64,000 bases of DNA from Fragum whitleyi. Taxonomy: Eukaryota > Mollusca > Bivalvia > Cardiida > Cardiidae. The stretch is taken from NCBI GenBank assembly GCA_948146395.1, contig OX411556.1, forward strand, positions 1,302,001 through 1,366,000. Direction: 5' to 3'. A program made the position numbers and the translations under genes. Each line of letters starts with the position of its first letter. Position 1 is the stretch's first letter. The notes under the pieces were generated by a model that was not told the origin of the DNA, did not search any database, and was given only the letters and a program-made list of their open reading frames with translations. This document shows positions 1 to 12,560 of the stretch, piece after piece.

Positions 1-80
1 ATGTGCGCTTCAAATTGACACCGGTTTCGATGCCGTCTGATGCATCCGTCTGTGCGTTTATGCAGCATCCCTGACGCCTT

Positions 81-131
81 GTTATTCGATTTAATAGTTA
101 TTATTTAATCCTGATTTAATGTTAAATATTT
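81..131 (+). repeat. AT-rich core of the monomer (first copy shown)
   Basis: This segment recurs in every monomer. It is roughly 15-20% GC and contains the short direct repeat GATTTAAT twice (about positions 88-95 and 113-120) plus ATTTAAT in between. It ends in AAATATTTT just before the GGTACC palindrome. Runs of A/T spaced like this can favour bending or easier melting, which is an inference. It also carries stop codons that break reading frames on the minus strand. It is not a promoter that I can defend, because no gene follows it. Confidence 0.7.
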
Positions 132-153
132 TGGGTACCCATTTTTCGATCGA
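132..153 (+). repeat. Paired perfect palindromes beside the AT-rich core (first copy shown)
   Basis: TGGGTACCCA at 132-141 is a perfect 10-bp palindrome with a GGTACC centre. TCGATCGA at 146-153 is a perfect 8-bp palindrome with a CGATCG centre. They are separated by a short T run and are present in nearly all units. A recurring subset has GGATACC in place of GGGTACC (for example near 22711, 23136, 24202, 25267, 32289 and 36329), and another has TTGATCG or TTCCGATCG. Other palindromes in the unit are ACCGGT (20-25), GATGCATC (39-46), GCTAGC (203-208) and ATGCAT across the unit junction. They might bind a dimeric protein or form small hairpins, but nothing here proves it. Confidence 0.7.
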
Positions 154-1059
154 CTGATGCGCCCATGCATTCATACCCACATCGCCCCAAACACGCGCGT
201 TCGCTAGCTATGCATGTGCGCTTCAAATTGACACCGGTTTCGATGCCGTCTGATGCATCCGTCTGTGCGTTTATGCAGCATCCCTGACCCCTTGTTATTC
301 GATTTAATAGTAATTATTTAATCCTGATTTAATGTTAAATATTTTGGGTACCCATTTTTCGATCGACTGATGCGCCCATGCATTCATACCCACATCGTCC
401 CAAACACGCGCGTTCACTAGCTATGCATGTGCGCTTCAAATTGACACCGGTTTCGATGCCGTCTGATGCATCCGTCTGTGCGTTTATGCAGCATCCCTGA
501 CCCCTTGTTATTCGATTTAATAGTAATTATTTAATCCTGATTTAATGTTAAATATTTTGGGTACCCATTTTTCGATCGACTGATGCGCCCATGCATTCAT
601 ACCCACATCGTCCCAAACACTCGCGTTCGCTAGCTATGCATGTGCGCTTCAAATTGACACCGGTTTCGATGCCGTCTGATGCATCCGTCTGTGCGTTTAT
701 GCAGCATCCCTGACCCCTTGTTATTCGATTTAATAGTAATTATTTAATCCTGATTTAATGTTAAATATTTTGGGTACCCATTTTTCGATCGACTGATGCG
801 CCCATGCATTCATACCCACATCGTCCCAAACACGCGCGTTCGCTAGCTATGCATGTCCGCTTCAAATTGACACCGGTTTCGATGCCGTCTGATGCATCCG
901 TCCGTGCGTTTATGCAGCATCCCTGACCCCTTGTTATTCGATTTAATAGTAATTATTTAATCCTGATTTAATGTTAAATATTTTGGGTACCCATTTTTCG
1001 ATCGACTGATGCGCCCATGCATTCATACCCACATCGTCCCAAACACGCGCGTTCACTAG

Positions 1060-3900
1060 CTATGCATGTGCACTTCAAATTGACACCGGTTTCGATGCCG
1101 TCTGATGCATCCGTCTGTGCGTTTATGCAGCATCCCTGACCCCTTGTTATTCGATTTAATAGTAATTATTTAATCCTGATTTAATGTTAAATATTTTGGG
1201 TACCCATTTTTCGATCGACTGATGCGCCCATGCATTCATACCCACATCGCCCAAAACACTTGCGTTCGCTAGCTATGCATGTGCGCTTCAAATTGACACC
1301 GGTTTCGATGCCGTCTGATGCATCCGTCTGTGCGTTTATGCAGCATCCCTGACCCCTTGTTATTCGATTTAATAGTAATTATTTAATCCTGATTTAATGT
1401 TAAATATTTTGGGTACCCATTTTTCGATCGACTGATGCGCCCATGCATTCATACCCACATCGTCCCAAACACGCGCGTTCGCTAGCTATGCATGTGCGCT
1501 TCAAATTGACACCGGTTTCGATGCCGTCTGGTGCATCCGTCTGAGCGTTTATGCAGCATCCCTGACCCCTTGTTATTCGATTTAATAGTTATTATTTAAT
1601 CCTGATTTAATGTTAAATATTTTGGGTACCCATTTTTCGATCGACTGATGCGCCCATGCATTCATACCCACATCGCCCCAAACACGCGCGTTCGCTAGCT
1701 ATGCATGTGCGCTTCAAATTGACACCGGTTTCGATGCCGTCTGATGCATCCGTCTGTGCATTTATGCAGCATCCCTGACCCCTTGCTATTCGATTTAATA
1801 GTAATTATTTAATCCTGATTTAATGTTAAATATTTTGGGTACCCATTTTTCGATCGACTGATGCGCCCATGCATTCATACCCACATCGTCCCAAACACGC
1901 GCGTTCACTAGCTATGCATGTGCGCTTCAAATTGACACCGGTTTCGATGCCGTCTGATGCATCCGTCTGTGCGTTTATGCAGCATCCCTGACCCCTTGTT
2001 ATTCGATTTAATAGTAATTATTTATTCCTGATTTAATGTTAAATATTTTGGGTACCCATTTTTCGATCGACTGATGCGCCCATGCATTCATACCCACATC
2101 GTCCCAAACACTTGCGTTCGCTAGCTATGCATGTGCGCTTCAAATTGACACCGGTTTCGATGCCGTCTGATGCATCCGTCTATGCGTTTATGCAGCATCC
2201 CTGACCCCTTGTTATTCGATTTAATAGTAATTATTTAATCCTGATTTAATGTTAAATATTTTGGGTACCCATTTTTCGATCGACTGATGCGCCCATGCAT
2301 TTATACCCACATCGTCCCAAACACGCGCGTTCACTAGCTATGCATGTGCGCTTCAAATTGACACCGGTTTCGATGCCGTCTGATGCATCCGTCTGTGCGT
2401 TTATGCAGCATCCCTGACCCCTTGTTATTCGATTTAATAGTAATTATTTAATCCTGATTTAATGTTAAATATTTTGGGTACCCATTTTTCGATCGACTGA
2501 TGCGCCCATGCATTCATACCCACATCGCCCCAAACACGCGCGTTCGCTAGCTATGCATGTGCGCTTCAAATTGACACCGGTTTCGATGCCGTCTGATGCA
2601 TCCGTCTGTGCGTTTATGCAGCATCCCTGACCCCTTGTTATTCGATTTAATAGTAATTATTTATTCCTGATTTAATGTTAAATATTTTGGGTACCCATTT
2701 TTTGATCGACTGATGCGCCCATGCATTCATACCCACATCGCCCCAAACACTCGCGTTCGCTAACTATGCATGTGCGCTTCAAATTGACACCGGTTTCGAT
2801 GCCGTCTGATGCATCCGTCTGTGCGTTTATGCAGCATCCCTGACCCCTTGTTATTCGATTTAATAGTAATTATTTAATCCTGATTTAATGTTAAATATTT
2901 TGGGTACCCATTTTTCGATCGACTGATGCGCCCATGCTTTCATACCCACATCGCCCCAAACACGCGCGTTCGCTAGCTATGCATGTGCGCTTCAAATTGA
3001 CACCGGTTTCGATGCCGTCTGATGCATCCGTCTGTGCGTTTATGCAGCATCCCTGACCCCTTGTTATTCGATTTAATAGTAATTATTTAATCCTGATTTA
3101 ATGTTAAATATTTTGGGTACCCATTTTTCGATCGACTGATGCGCCCATGCTTTCATACCCACATCGCCCCAAACACGCGCGTTCGCTAGCTATGCATGTG
3201 CGCTTCAAATTGACACCGGTTTCGATGCCGTCTGATGCATCCGTCTGTGCGTTTATGCAGCATCCCTGACCCCTTGTTATTCGATTTAATAGTAATTATT
3301 TAATCCTGATTTAATGTAAAATATTTTGGGTACCCATTTTTCGATCGACTGATGCGCCCATCCAATCATACCCACATCGTCCCAAACACGCGCGTTCACT
3401 AGCTATGCATGTGCGCTTCAAATTGACACCGGTTTCGATGCCGTCTGATGCATCCGTCTGTGCGTTTATGCAACATCCCTGACCCCTTGTTATTCGATTT
3501 AATAGTAATTATTTAATCCTGATTTAATGTTAAATATTTTGGGTACCCATTTTTCGATCGACTGATGCGCCCATGCATTCATACCCACATGGCCCCAAAC
3601 ACGCGCGTTCGCTAGCTATGCATGTGCGCTTCAAATTGACACCGGTTTCGATGCCGTCTGATGCATCCGTCTGTGCGTTTATGCAGCATCCCTGACCCCT
3701 TGTTATTCGATTTAATAGTAATTATTTAATCCTGATTTAATGTTAAATATTTTGGGTACCCATTTTTCGATCGACTGATGCGCCCATGCATTCATACCCA
3801 CATCGCCCCAAACACGCGCGTTCGCTAGCTATACATGTCCGCTTCAAATTGACACCGGTTTCGATGCCGTCTGATGCATCCGTCTGTGCGTTTATTCAGC
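1060..3900 (+). repeat. Left copy of an imperfect duplication of about 24 monomers
   Basis: Private variants reappear in the same order in 6.17-9.01 kb. GTGCACTTC at about 1070 recurs at 6182 (offset 5112). The variant with TAGTTATTA at 1587 and CTTGCTATTC at 1782 recurs at 6486 and 6681 (offset 4899). The TTTTTTGATCG variant at about 2704 recurs at 8029 (offset 5325). CCATCCAATC near 3360 and ACATGGCCCC near 3589 recur near 8473 and 8701 (offset 5112). The offsets are 24, 23, 25 and 24 times 213, so whole monomers were gained and lost after the duplication. Borders are approximate. Confidence 0.75.
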
Positions 3901-6190
3901 ATCCCTGACCCCTTGTTATTCGATTTAATAGTAATTATTTAATCCTGATTTAATGTTAAATATTTTGGGTACCCATTTTTTGATCGACTGATGCGCCCAT
4001 GCATTCATACCCACATCGTCCCAAACACTCGCGTTCGCTAGCTATGCATGTGCGCTTCAAATTGACACCGGTTTCGATGCCGTCTGATGCATCCGTCTGT
4101 GCGTTTATGCAGCATCCCTGACCCCTTGTTATTCGATTTAATAGTAATTATTTAATCCTGATTTAATGTTAAATATTTTGGGTACCCATTTTTCGATCGA
4201 CTGATGCGCCCATGCATTTATACCCACATCGTCCCAAACACGCGCGTTCGCTAGCTATGCATGTGCGCTTCAAATTGACACCGGTTTCGATGCCGTCTGA
4301 TGCATCCGTCCGTGCGTTTATGCAGCATCCCTGACCCCTTGTTATTCGATTTAATAGTAATTATTTAATCCTGATTTAATGTTAAATATTTTGGGTACCC
4401 ATTTTTCGATCGACTGATGCGCCCATGCATTCATACCCACATCGTCCCAAACACGCGCGTTCACTAGCTATGCATGTGCACTTCAAATTGACACCGGTTT
4501 CGATGCCGTCTGATGCATCCGTCTGTGCGTTTATTCAGCATCCCTGACCCCTTGTTATTCGATTTAATAGTAATTATTTAATCCTGATTTAATGTTAAAT
4601 ATTTTGGGTACCCATTTTTTGATCGACTGATGCGCCCATGCATTCATACCCACATCGTCCCAAACACTCGCGTTCGCTAGCTATGCATGTGCGCTTCAAA
4701 TTGACACCGGTTTCGATGCCGTCTGATGCATCCGTCTGTGCGTTTATGCAGCATCCCTGACCCCTTGTTATTCGATTTAATAGTAATTATTTAATCCTGA
4801 TTTAATGTTAAATATTTTGGGTACCCATTTTTCGATCGACTGATGCGCCCATGCATTTATACCCACATCGTCCCAAACACGCGCGTTCGCTAGCTATGCA
4901 TGTGCGCTTCAAATTGACACCGGTTTCGATGCCGTCTGATGCATCCGTCCGTGCGTTTATGCAGCATCCCTGACCCCTTGTTATTCGATTTAATAGTAAT
5001 TATTTAATCCTGATTTAATGTTAAATATTTTGGGTACCCATTTTTCGATCGACTGATGCGCCCATGCATTCATACCCACATCGTCCCAAACACGCGCGTT
5101 CACTAGCTATGCATGTGCACTTCAAATTGACACCGGTTTCGATGCCGTCTGATGCATCCGTCTGTGCGTTTATGCAGCATCCCTGACCCCTTGTTATTCG
5201 ATTTAATAGTAATTATTTAATCCTGATTTAATGTTAAATATTTTGGGTACCCATTTTTCGATCGACTGATGCGCCCATGCATTCATACCCACATCGCCCA
5301 AAACACTCGCGTTCGCTAGCTATGCATGTGCGCTTCAAATTGACACCGGTTTCGATGCCGTCTGATGCATCCGTCTGTGCGTTTATGCAGCATCCCTGAC
5401 CCCTTGTTATTCGATTTAATAGTAATTATTTAATCCTGATTTAATGTTTAAATATTTTGGGTACCCATTTTTCGATCGACTGATGCGCCCATGCATTCAT
5501 ACCCACATCGCCCAAACACGCGCGTTCGCTAGCTATACATGTCCGCTTCAAATTGACACCGGTTTCGATGCCGTCTGATGCATCCGTCTGTGCGTTTATT
5601 CAGCATCCCTGACCCCTTGTTATTCGATTTTATAGTAATTATTTAATCCTGATTTAATGTTAAATATTTTGGGTACCCATTTTTCGATCGACTGATGCGC
5701 CCATGCATTCATACCCACATCGTCCCAAACACTCGCGTTCGCTAGCTATGCATGTGCGCTTCAAATTGACACCGGTTTCGATGCCGTCTGATGCATCCGT
5801 CTGTGCGTTTATGCAGCATCCCTGACCCCTTGTTATTCGATTTAATAGTAATTATTTAATCCTGATTTAATGTTAAATATTTTGGGTACCCATTTTTCGA
5901 TCGACTGATGCGCCCATGCATTTATACCCACATCGTCCCAAACACGCGCGTTCGCTAGCTATGCATGTGCGCTTCAAATTGACACCGGTTTCGATGCCGT
6001 CTGATGCATCCGTCCGTGCGTTTATGCAGCATCCCTGACCCCTTGTTATTCGATTTAATAGTAATTATTTAATCCTGATTTAATGTTAAATATTTTGGGT
6101 ACCCATTTTTCGATCGACTGATGCGCCCATGCATTCATACCCACATCGTCCCAAACACGCGCGTTCACTAGCTATGCATGTGCACTTCAA
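3840..6190 (+). repeat. Three copies of a trimer block (639 bp)
   Basis: A run of five private variants in fixed order occurs three times: TTATTCAGC, the TTTTTTGATCG form, GCATTTATACC, CCGTCCGTGCG and GTGCACTTC. The copies run about 3.84-4.48 kb, 4.48-5.12 kb and 5.53-6.18 kb. The first two are directly tandem at 639 bp (3 x 213), shown by GTGCACTTC with its CAC at 4479 and 5118. The third follows after a gap of two units (CAC at 6183, offset 1065) and lacks the TTTTTTGATCG form. The second gap unit contains a 1-bp insertion (about 5450) and a 1-bp deletion (about 5510). Confidence 0.8.
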
Positions 6191-9010
6191 ATTGACACCG
6201 GTTTCGATGCCGTCTGATGCATCCGTCTGTGCGTTTATGCAGCATCCCTGACCCCTTGTTATTCGATTTAATAGTAATTATTTAATCCTGATTTAATGAT
6301 AAATATTTTGGGTACCCATTTTTCGATCAACTGATGCGCCCATGCATTCATACCCACATCGCCCAAAACACTCGCGTTCGCTAGCTATGCATGTGCGCTT
6401 CAAATTGACACCGGTTTCGATGCCGTCTGATGCATCCGTCTGTGCATTTATGCAGCATCCCTGACCCCTTGTTATTCGATTTAATAGTTATTATTTAATC
6501 CTGATTTAATGTTAAATATTTTGGGTACCCATTTTTCGATCGACTGATGCGCCCATGCATTCATACCCACATCGCCCCAAACACGCGCGTTCGCTAGCTA
6601 TGCATGTGCGCTTCAAATTGACACCGGTTTCGATGCCGTCTGATGCATCGAGCTGTGCGTTTATGCAGCATCCCTGACCCCTTGCTATTCGATTTAATAG
6701 TAATTATTTAATCCTGATTTAATGTTAAATATTTTGGGTACCCATTTTTCGATCGACTGATGCGCCCATGCATTCATACCCACATCGTCCCAAACACGCG
6801 CGTTCACTAGCTATGCATGTGCGCTTCAAATTGACACCGGTTTCGATGCCGTCTGATGCATCCGTCTGTGCGTTTATGCAGCATCCCTGACCCCTTGTTA
6901 TTCGATTTAATAGTAATTATTTATTCCTGATTTAATGTTAAATATTTTGGGTACCCATTTTTCGATCGACTGATGCGCCCATGCATTCATACCCACATCG
7001 TCCCAAACACTTGCGTTCGCTAGCTATGCATGTGCGCTTCAAATTGACACCGGTTTCGATGCCGTCTGATGCATCCGTCTATGCGTTTATGCAGCATCCC
7101 TGACCCCTTGTTATTCGATTTAATAGTAATTATTTAATCCTGATTTAATGTTAAATATTTTGGGTACCCATTTTTCGATCGACTGATGCGCCCATGCATC
7201 CATACCCACATCGTCCCAAACACGCGCGTTCACTAGCTATGCATGTGCGCTTCAAATTGACACCGGTTTCGATGCCGTCTGATGCATCCGTCTGTGCGTT
7301 TATGCAGCATCCCTGACCCCTTGTTATTCGATTTTATAGTAATTATTTAATCCTGATTTAATGTTAAATATTTTGGGTACCCATTTTTCGATCGACTGAT
7401 GCGCCCATGCATTCATACCCACATCGTCCCAAACACTTGCGTTCGCTAGCTATGCATGTGCGCTTCAAATTGACACCGGTTTCGATGCCGTCTGATGCAT
7501 CCGTCTATGCGTTTATGCAGCATCCCTGACCCCTTGTTATTCGATTTAATAGTAATTATTTAATCCTGATTTAATGTTAAATATTTTGGGTACCCATTTT
7601 TCGATCGACTGATGCGCCCATGCATCCATACCCACATCGTCCCAAACACGCGCGTTCACTAGCTATGCATGTGCGCTTCAAATTGACACCGGTTTCGATG
7701 CCGTCTGATGCATCCGTCTGTGCGTTTATGCAGCATCCCTGACCCCTTGTTATTCGATTTTATAGTAATTATTTAATCCTGATTTAATGTTAAATATTTT
7801 GGGTACCCATTTTTCGATCGACTGATGCGCCCATGCATTCATACCCACATCGCCCCAAACACGCGCGTTCGCTAGCTATGCATGTGCGCTTCAAATTGAC
7901 ACCGGTTTCGATGCCGTCTGATGCATCCGTCTGTGCGTTTATGCAGCATCCCTGACCCCTTGTTATTCGATTTAATAGTAATTATTTATTCCTGATTTAA
8001 TGTTAATTATTTTGGGTACCCATTTTTTGATCGACTGATGCGCCCATGCATTCATACCCACATCGTCCCAAACACTCGCGTTCGCTAGCTATGCATGTGC
8101 GCTTCAAATTGACACCGGTTTCGATGCCGTCTGATGCATCCGTCTATGCGTTTATGCAGCATCCCTGACCCCTTGTTATTCGATTTAATAGTAATTATTT
8201 AATCCTGATTTAATGTTAAATATTTTGGGTACCCATTTTTCGATCGACTGATGCGCCCATGCATCCATACCCACATCGTCCCAAACACGCGCGTTCACTA
8301 GCTATGCATGTGCGCTTCAAATTGACACCGGTTTCGATGCCGTCTGATGCATCCGTCTGTGCGTTTATGCAGCATCCCTGACCCCTTGTTATTCGATTTA
8401 ATAGTAATTATTTAATCCTGATTTAATGTTAAATATTTTGGGTACCCATTTTTCGATCGACTGATGCGCCCATCCAATCATACCCACATCGTCCCAAACA
8501 CGCGCGTTCACTAGCTATGCATGTGCGCTTCAAATTGACACCGGTTTCGATGCCGTCTGATGCATCCGTCTGTGCGTTTATGCAGCATCCCTGACCCCTT
8601 GTTATTCGATTTAATAGTAATTATTTAATCCTGATTTAATGTTAAATATTTTGGGTACCCATTTTTCGATCGACTGATGCGCCCATGCATTCATACCCAC
8701 ATGGCCCCAAACACGCGCGTTCGCTAGCTATGCATGTGCGCTTCAAATTGACACCGGTTTGGATGCCGTCTGATGCATCCGTCTGTGCGTTTATGCAGCA
8801 TCCCTGACCCCTTGTTATTCGATTTAATAGTAATTATTTAATCCTGATTTAATGTTAAATATTTTGGGTACCCATTTTTCGATCGACTGATGCGCCCATG
8901 CATTCATACCCACATCGCCCCAAACACGCGCGTTCGCTAGCTATACATGTGCGCTTCAAATTGACACCGGTTTCGATGCCGTCTGATGCATCCGTCTGTG
9001 CGTTTATTCA
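6170..9010 (+). repeat. Right copy of the duplication of about 24 monomers
   Basis: This copy matches 1.06-3.90 kb through the ordered variant monomers listed there. The offset changes from 24 to 23 to 25 to 24 monomers along its length. One increase of two monomers is explained by the local dimer duplication at about 6.93-7.85 kb. The right end of this block is also the start of the 17-mer tandem duplication. Confidence 0.75.
6930..7848 (+). repeat. Tandem dimer duplication (426 bp offset)
   Basis: Variants CACTTGCG, CCGTCTATGCG, GCATCCATACC and GATTTTATAG occur together at about 7010-7340 and again exactly 426 bp later (for example TATGCG at 7080 and 7506). A third partial copy with CCGTCTATGCG and GCATCCATACC follows at 8143-8270 but lacks the other markers. 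This local expansion of two monomers explains the jump in offset inside the larger 24-mer duplication. Confidence 0.82.
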
Positions 9011-12000
9011 GCATCCCTGACCCCTTGTTATTCGATTTAATAGTAATTATTTAATCCTGATTTAATGTTAAATATTTTGGGTACCCATTTTTCGATCGAC
9101 TGATGCGCCCATGCATTCATACCCACATCGTCCCAAACACTCGCGTTCGCTAGCTATGCATGTGCGCTTCAAATTGACACCGGTTTCGATGCCGTCTGAT
9201 GCATCCGTCTGTGCGTTTATGCAGCATCCCTGACCCCTTGTTATTCGATTTAATAGTAATTATTTAATCCTGATTTAATGTTAAATATTTTGGGTACCCA
9301 TTTTTCGATCGACTGATGCGCCCATGCATTCATACCCACATCGTCCCAAACACTCGCATTCGCTAGCTATGCATGTGCGCTTCAAATTGACACCGGTTTC
9401 GATGCCGTCTGATGCATCCGTCTGTGCGTTTATGCAGCATCCCTGACCCCTTGTTATTCGATTTAATAGTAATTATTTAATCCTGATTTAATGTTAAATA
9501 TTTTGGGTACCCATTTTTCGATCGACTGATGCGCCCATGCATTCATACCCACATCGTCCCAAACACTCGCGTTCGCTAGCTATGCATGTGCGCTTCAAAT
9601 TGACACCGGTTTCGATGCCGTCTGATGCACCCGTCTGTGCGTTTATGCAGCATCCCTGACCCCTTGTATTCGATTTAATAGTAATTATTTAATCCTGATT
9701 TAATGTTAAATATTTTGGGTACCCATTTTTCGATCGACTGATGCGCCCATGCATTCATACCCACATCGTCCCAAACACGCGCGTTCACTAGCTATGCATG
9801 TGCGCTTCAAATTGACACCGGTTTCGATGCCGTCTGATGCATCCGTCTGTGCGTTTATGCAGCATCCCTGACCCCTTGTTATTCGATTTAATAGTAATTA
9901 TTTAATCCTGATTTAATGTTAAATATTTTGGGTACCCATTTTTCGATCGACTGATGCGCCCATGCATTCATACCCACATGGCCCCAAACACGCGCGTTCG
10001 CTAGCTATGCATGTGCGCTTTAAATTGACACCGGTTTGGATGCCGTCTGATGCATCCGTCTGTGCGTTTATGCAGCATCCCTGACCCCTTGTTATTCGAT
10101 TTAATAGTAATTATTTAATCCTGATTTAATGTTAAATATTTTGGGTACCCATTTTTCGATCGACTGATGCGCCCATGCATTCATACCCACATCGCCCCAA
10201 ACACGCGCGTTCGCTAGCTATACATGTGCGCTTCAAATTGACACCGGTTTCGATGCCGTCTGATGCATCCGTCTGTGCGTTTATTCAGCATCCCTGACCC
10301 CTTGTTATTCGATTTAATAGTAATTATTTAATCCTGATTTAATGTTAAATATTTTGGGTACCCATTTTTCGATCGACTGATGCGCCCATGCATTCATACC
10401 CACATCGTCCCAAACACTCGCGTTCGCTAGCTATGCATGTGCGCTTCAAATTGACACCGGTTTCGATGCCGTCTGATGCATCCGTCTGTGCGTTTATGCA
10501 GCATCCCTGACCCCTTGTTATTCGATTTAATAGTAATTATTTAATCCTGATTTAATGTTAAATATTTTGGGTACCCATTTTTCGATCGACTGATGCGCCC
10601 ATGCATTCATAGCCACATCGTCCCAAACACTCGCGTTCGCTAGCTATGCATGTGCGCTTCAAATTGACACCGGTTTCGATGCCGTCTGATGCATCCGTCT
10701 GTGCGTTTATGCAGCATCCCTGACCCCTTGTTATGCGATTTAATAGTAATTATTTAATCCTGATTTAATGTTAAATATTTTGGGTACCCATTTTTCGATC
10801 GACTGATAAGCACATGCATTCATACCTACATCGTCCCAAACACTCGCGTTCGCTAGCTATGCATGTGCGCTTCAAATTGACACCGGTTTCGATGCCGTCT
10901 GATGCATCCGTCTGTGCGTTTATGCAGCATCCCTGACCCCTTGTTATTCGATTTAATAGTAATTATTTAATCCTGATTTAATGTTAAATATTTTGGGTAC
11001 CCATTTTTCGTTCGACTGATGCGCCCATGCATTCATACCAACATCGCCCCAAACACGCGCGTTCGCTAGCTATGCATGTGCGCTTCAAATTGACACCGGT
11101 TTCGATGCCGTCTGATGCATCCGTCTGTGCGTTTATGCAGCATCCCTGACCCCTTGTTATTCGATTTAATAGTAATTATTTAATCCTGATTTAATGTTAA
11201 ATATTTTGGGTACCCATTTTTCGATCGACTGATGCGCCCATGCATTCATAGCCACATCGTCCCAAACACTCGCGTTCGCTAGCTATGCATGTGCGCTTCA
11301 AATTGACACCGGTTTCGATGAAGTCTGATGCACCCGTCTGTGCGTTTATGCAGCATCCCTGACCCCTTGTTATTCGATTTAATAGTAATTATTTAATCCT
11401 GATTTAATGTTAAATATTTTGGGTACCCATTTTTCGATCGACTGATGCGCCCATGCATTCATACCCACATCGTCCCAAACACGCGCGTTCACTAGCTATG
11501 AATGTGCGCTTCAAATTGACACCGGTTTCGATGCCGTCTGATGCATCCGTCTGTGCGTTTATGCAGCATCCCTGACCCCTTGTTATTCGATTTAATAGTA
11601 ATTATTTAATCCTGATTTAATGTTAAATATTTTGGGTACCCATTTTTCGATCGACTGATGCGCCCATCCAATCATACCCACATCGTCCCAAACACGCGCG
11701 TTCACTAGCTATGCATGTGCGCTTCAAATTGACACCGGTTTCGATGCCGTCTGATGCATCCGTCTGTGCGTTTATGCAGCATCCCTGACCCCTTGTTATT
11801 CGATTTAATAATAATTATTTAATCCTGATTTTATGTTAAATATTTTGGGTACCCATTTTTCGATCGACTGATGCGCCCATGCATTCATACCCACATGGCC
11901 CCAAACACGCGCGTTCGCTAGCTATGCATGTGCGCTTCAAATTGACACCGGTTTCGATGCCGTCTGATGCATCCGTCTGTGCGTTTATGCAGCATCCCTG

Positions 12001-12560
12001 ACCCCTTGTTATTCGATTTAATAGTAATTATTTAATCCTGATTTAATGTTAAATATTTTAGGTACCCATTTTTCGATCGACTGATGCGCCCATGCATTCA
12101 TACCCACATCGCCCCAAACACGCGCGTTCGCTAGCTATACATGTGCGCTTCAAATTGACACCGGTTTCGATGCCGTCTGATGCATCCGTCTGTGCGTTTA
12201 TGCAGCATCCCTGACCCCTTGTTATTCGATTTAATAGTAATTATTTAATCCTGATTTAATGTTAAATATTTTGGGTACCCATTTTTCGATCGACTGATGC
12301 GCCCATGCATTCATACCCACATCGCCCCAAACACGCGCGTTCGCTAGCTATGCATGTGCGCTTCAAATTGACACCGGTTTCGATGCCGTCTGATGCATCC
12401 GTCTGTGCGTTTATGCAGCATCCCTGACCCCTTGTTATTCGATTTAATAGTAATTATTTAATCCTGATTTAATGTTAAATATTTTGGGTACCCATTTTTC
12501 GATCGACTGATGCGCCCATCCAATCATACCCACATCGTCCCAATTACGCGTGTTCACTAG
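8941..12560 (+). repeat. 17-mer tandem duplication, copy 1 (about 3.62 kb)
   Basis: Private variants recur in copy 2 at an offset of 3620 bp left of a 1-bp deletion near 9666 and 3621 bp (17 x 213) right of it. Tags include CTATACATGTG (8941), TTATTCAGC (9006), CTCGCATTCGC (9355), GATGCACCCG (9627), GGTTTGGATG (10035), GTTATGCG (10731), GATAAGCAC (10805), TTCGTTCGAC (11008), GATGAAGTC (11317), CTATGAATG (11498) and TTTTAGGTACC (12057). The 1-bp loss CTTGTATTC near 9666 is private to this copy. Confidence 0.9.

Larger units (their letters stand above)
1..213 (+). repeat. First complete monomer, used as the coordinate reference
   Basis: This unit defines monomer positions 1-213 used in the other entries. 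Its layout is a mixed GC/AT left part (1-80), an AT-rich core (about 81-131), a palindrome-rich part (132-153) and a C-rich right part (154-213). The most variable sites in the array are position 185 (T or C, with an A variant at 186), position 195 (G or T) and position 203 (G or A). This copy has C, G and G at 185, 195 and 203. It also has a G inside the CCCC run near position 76 and a T-for-A change in the core near 99. The length 213 is a multiple of three, so reading frames stay in register from unit to unit. The choice of start is arbitrary, set by the window edge. Confidence 0.95.

Noticed and set aside
81..131. TATA-like promoter or replication origin in the AT-rich core
   Set aside because: AT-rich motifs are present but recur 300 times with no downstream gene or other initiation signal. 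Calling them promoters or origins would rest on composition only.
1..213. Bacterial iteron or plasmid origin repeats
   Set aside because: Iterons are about 20 bp and few in number. A pure 64-kb array of 213-bp units is not a known bacterial arrangement.
5440..5520. Possible break in the array at paired 1-bp insertion (GTTTAAATATT) and 1-bp deletion (CGCCCAAAC)
   Set aside because: Both lie within one otherwise normal unit and simply cancel in length. They are ordinary small indels, not a junction.
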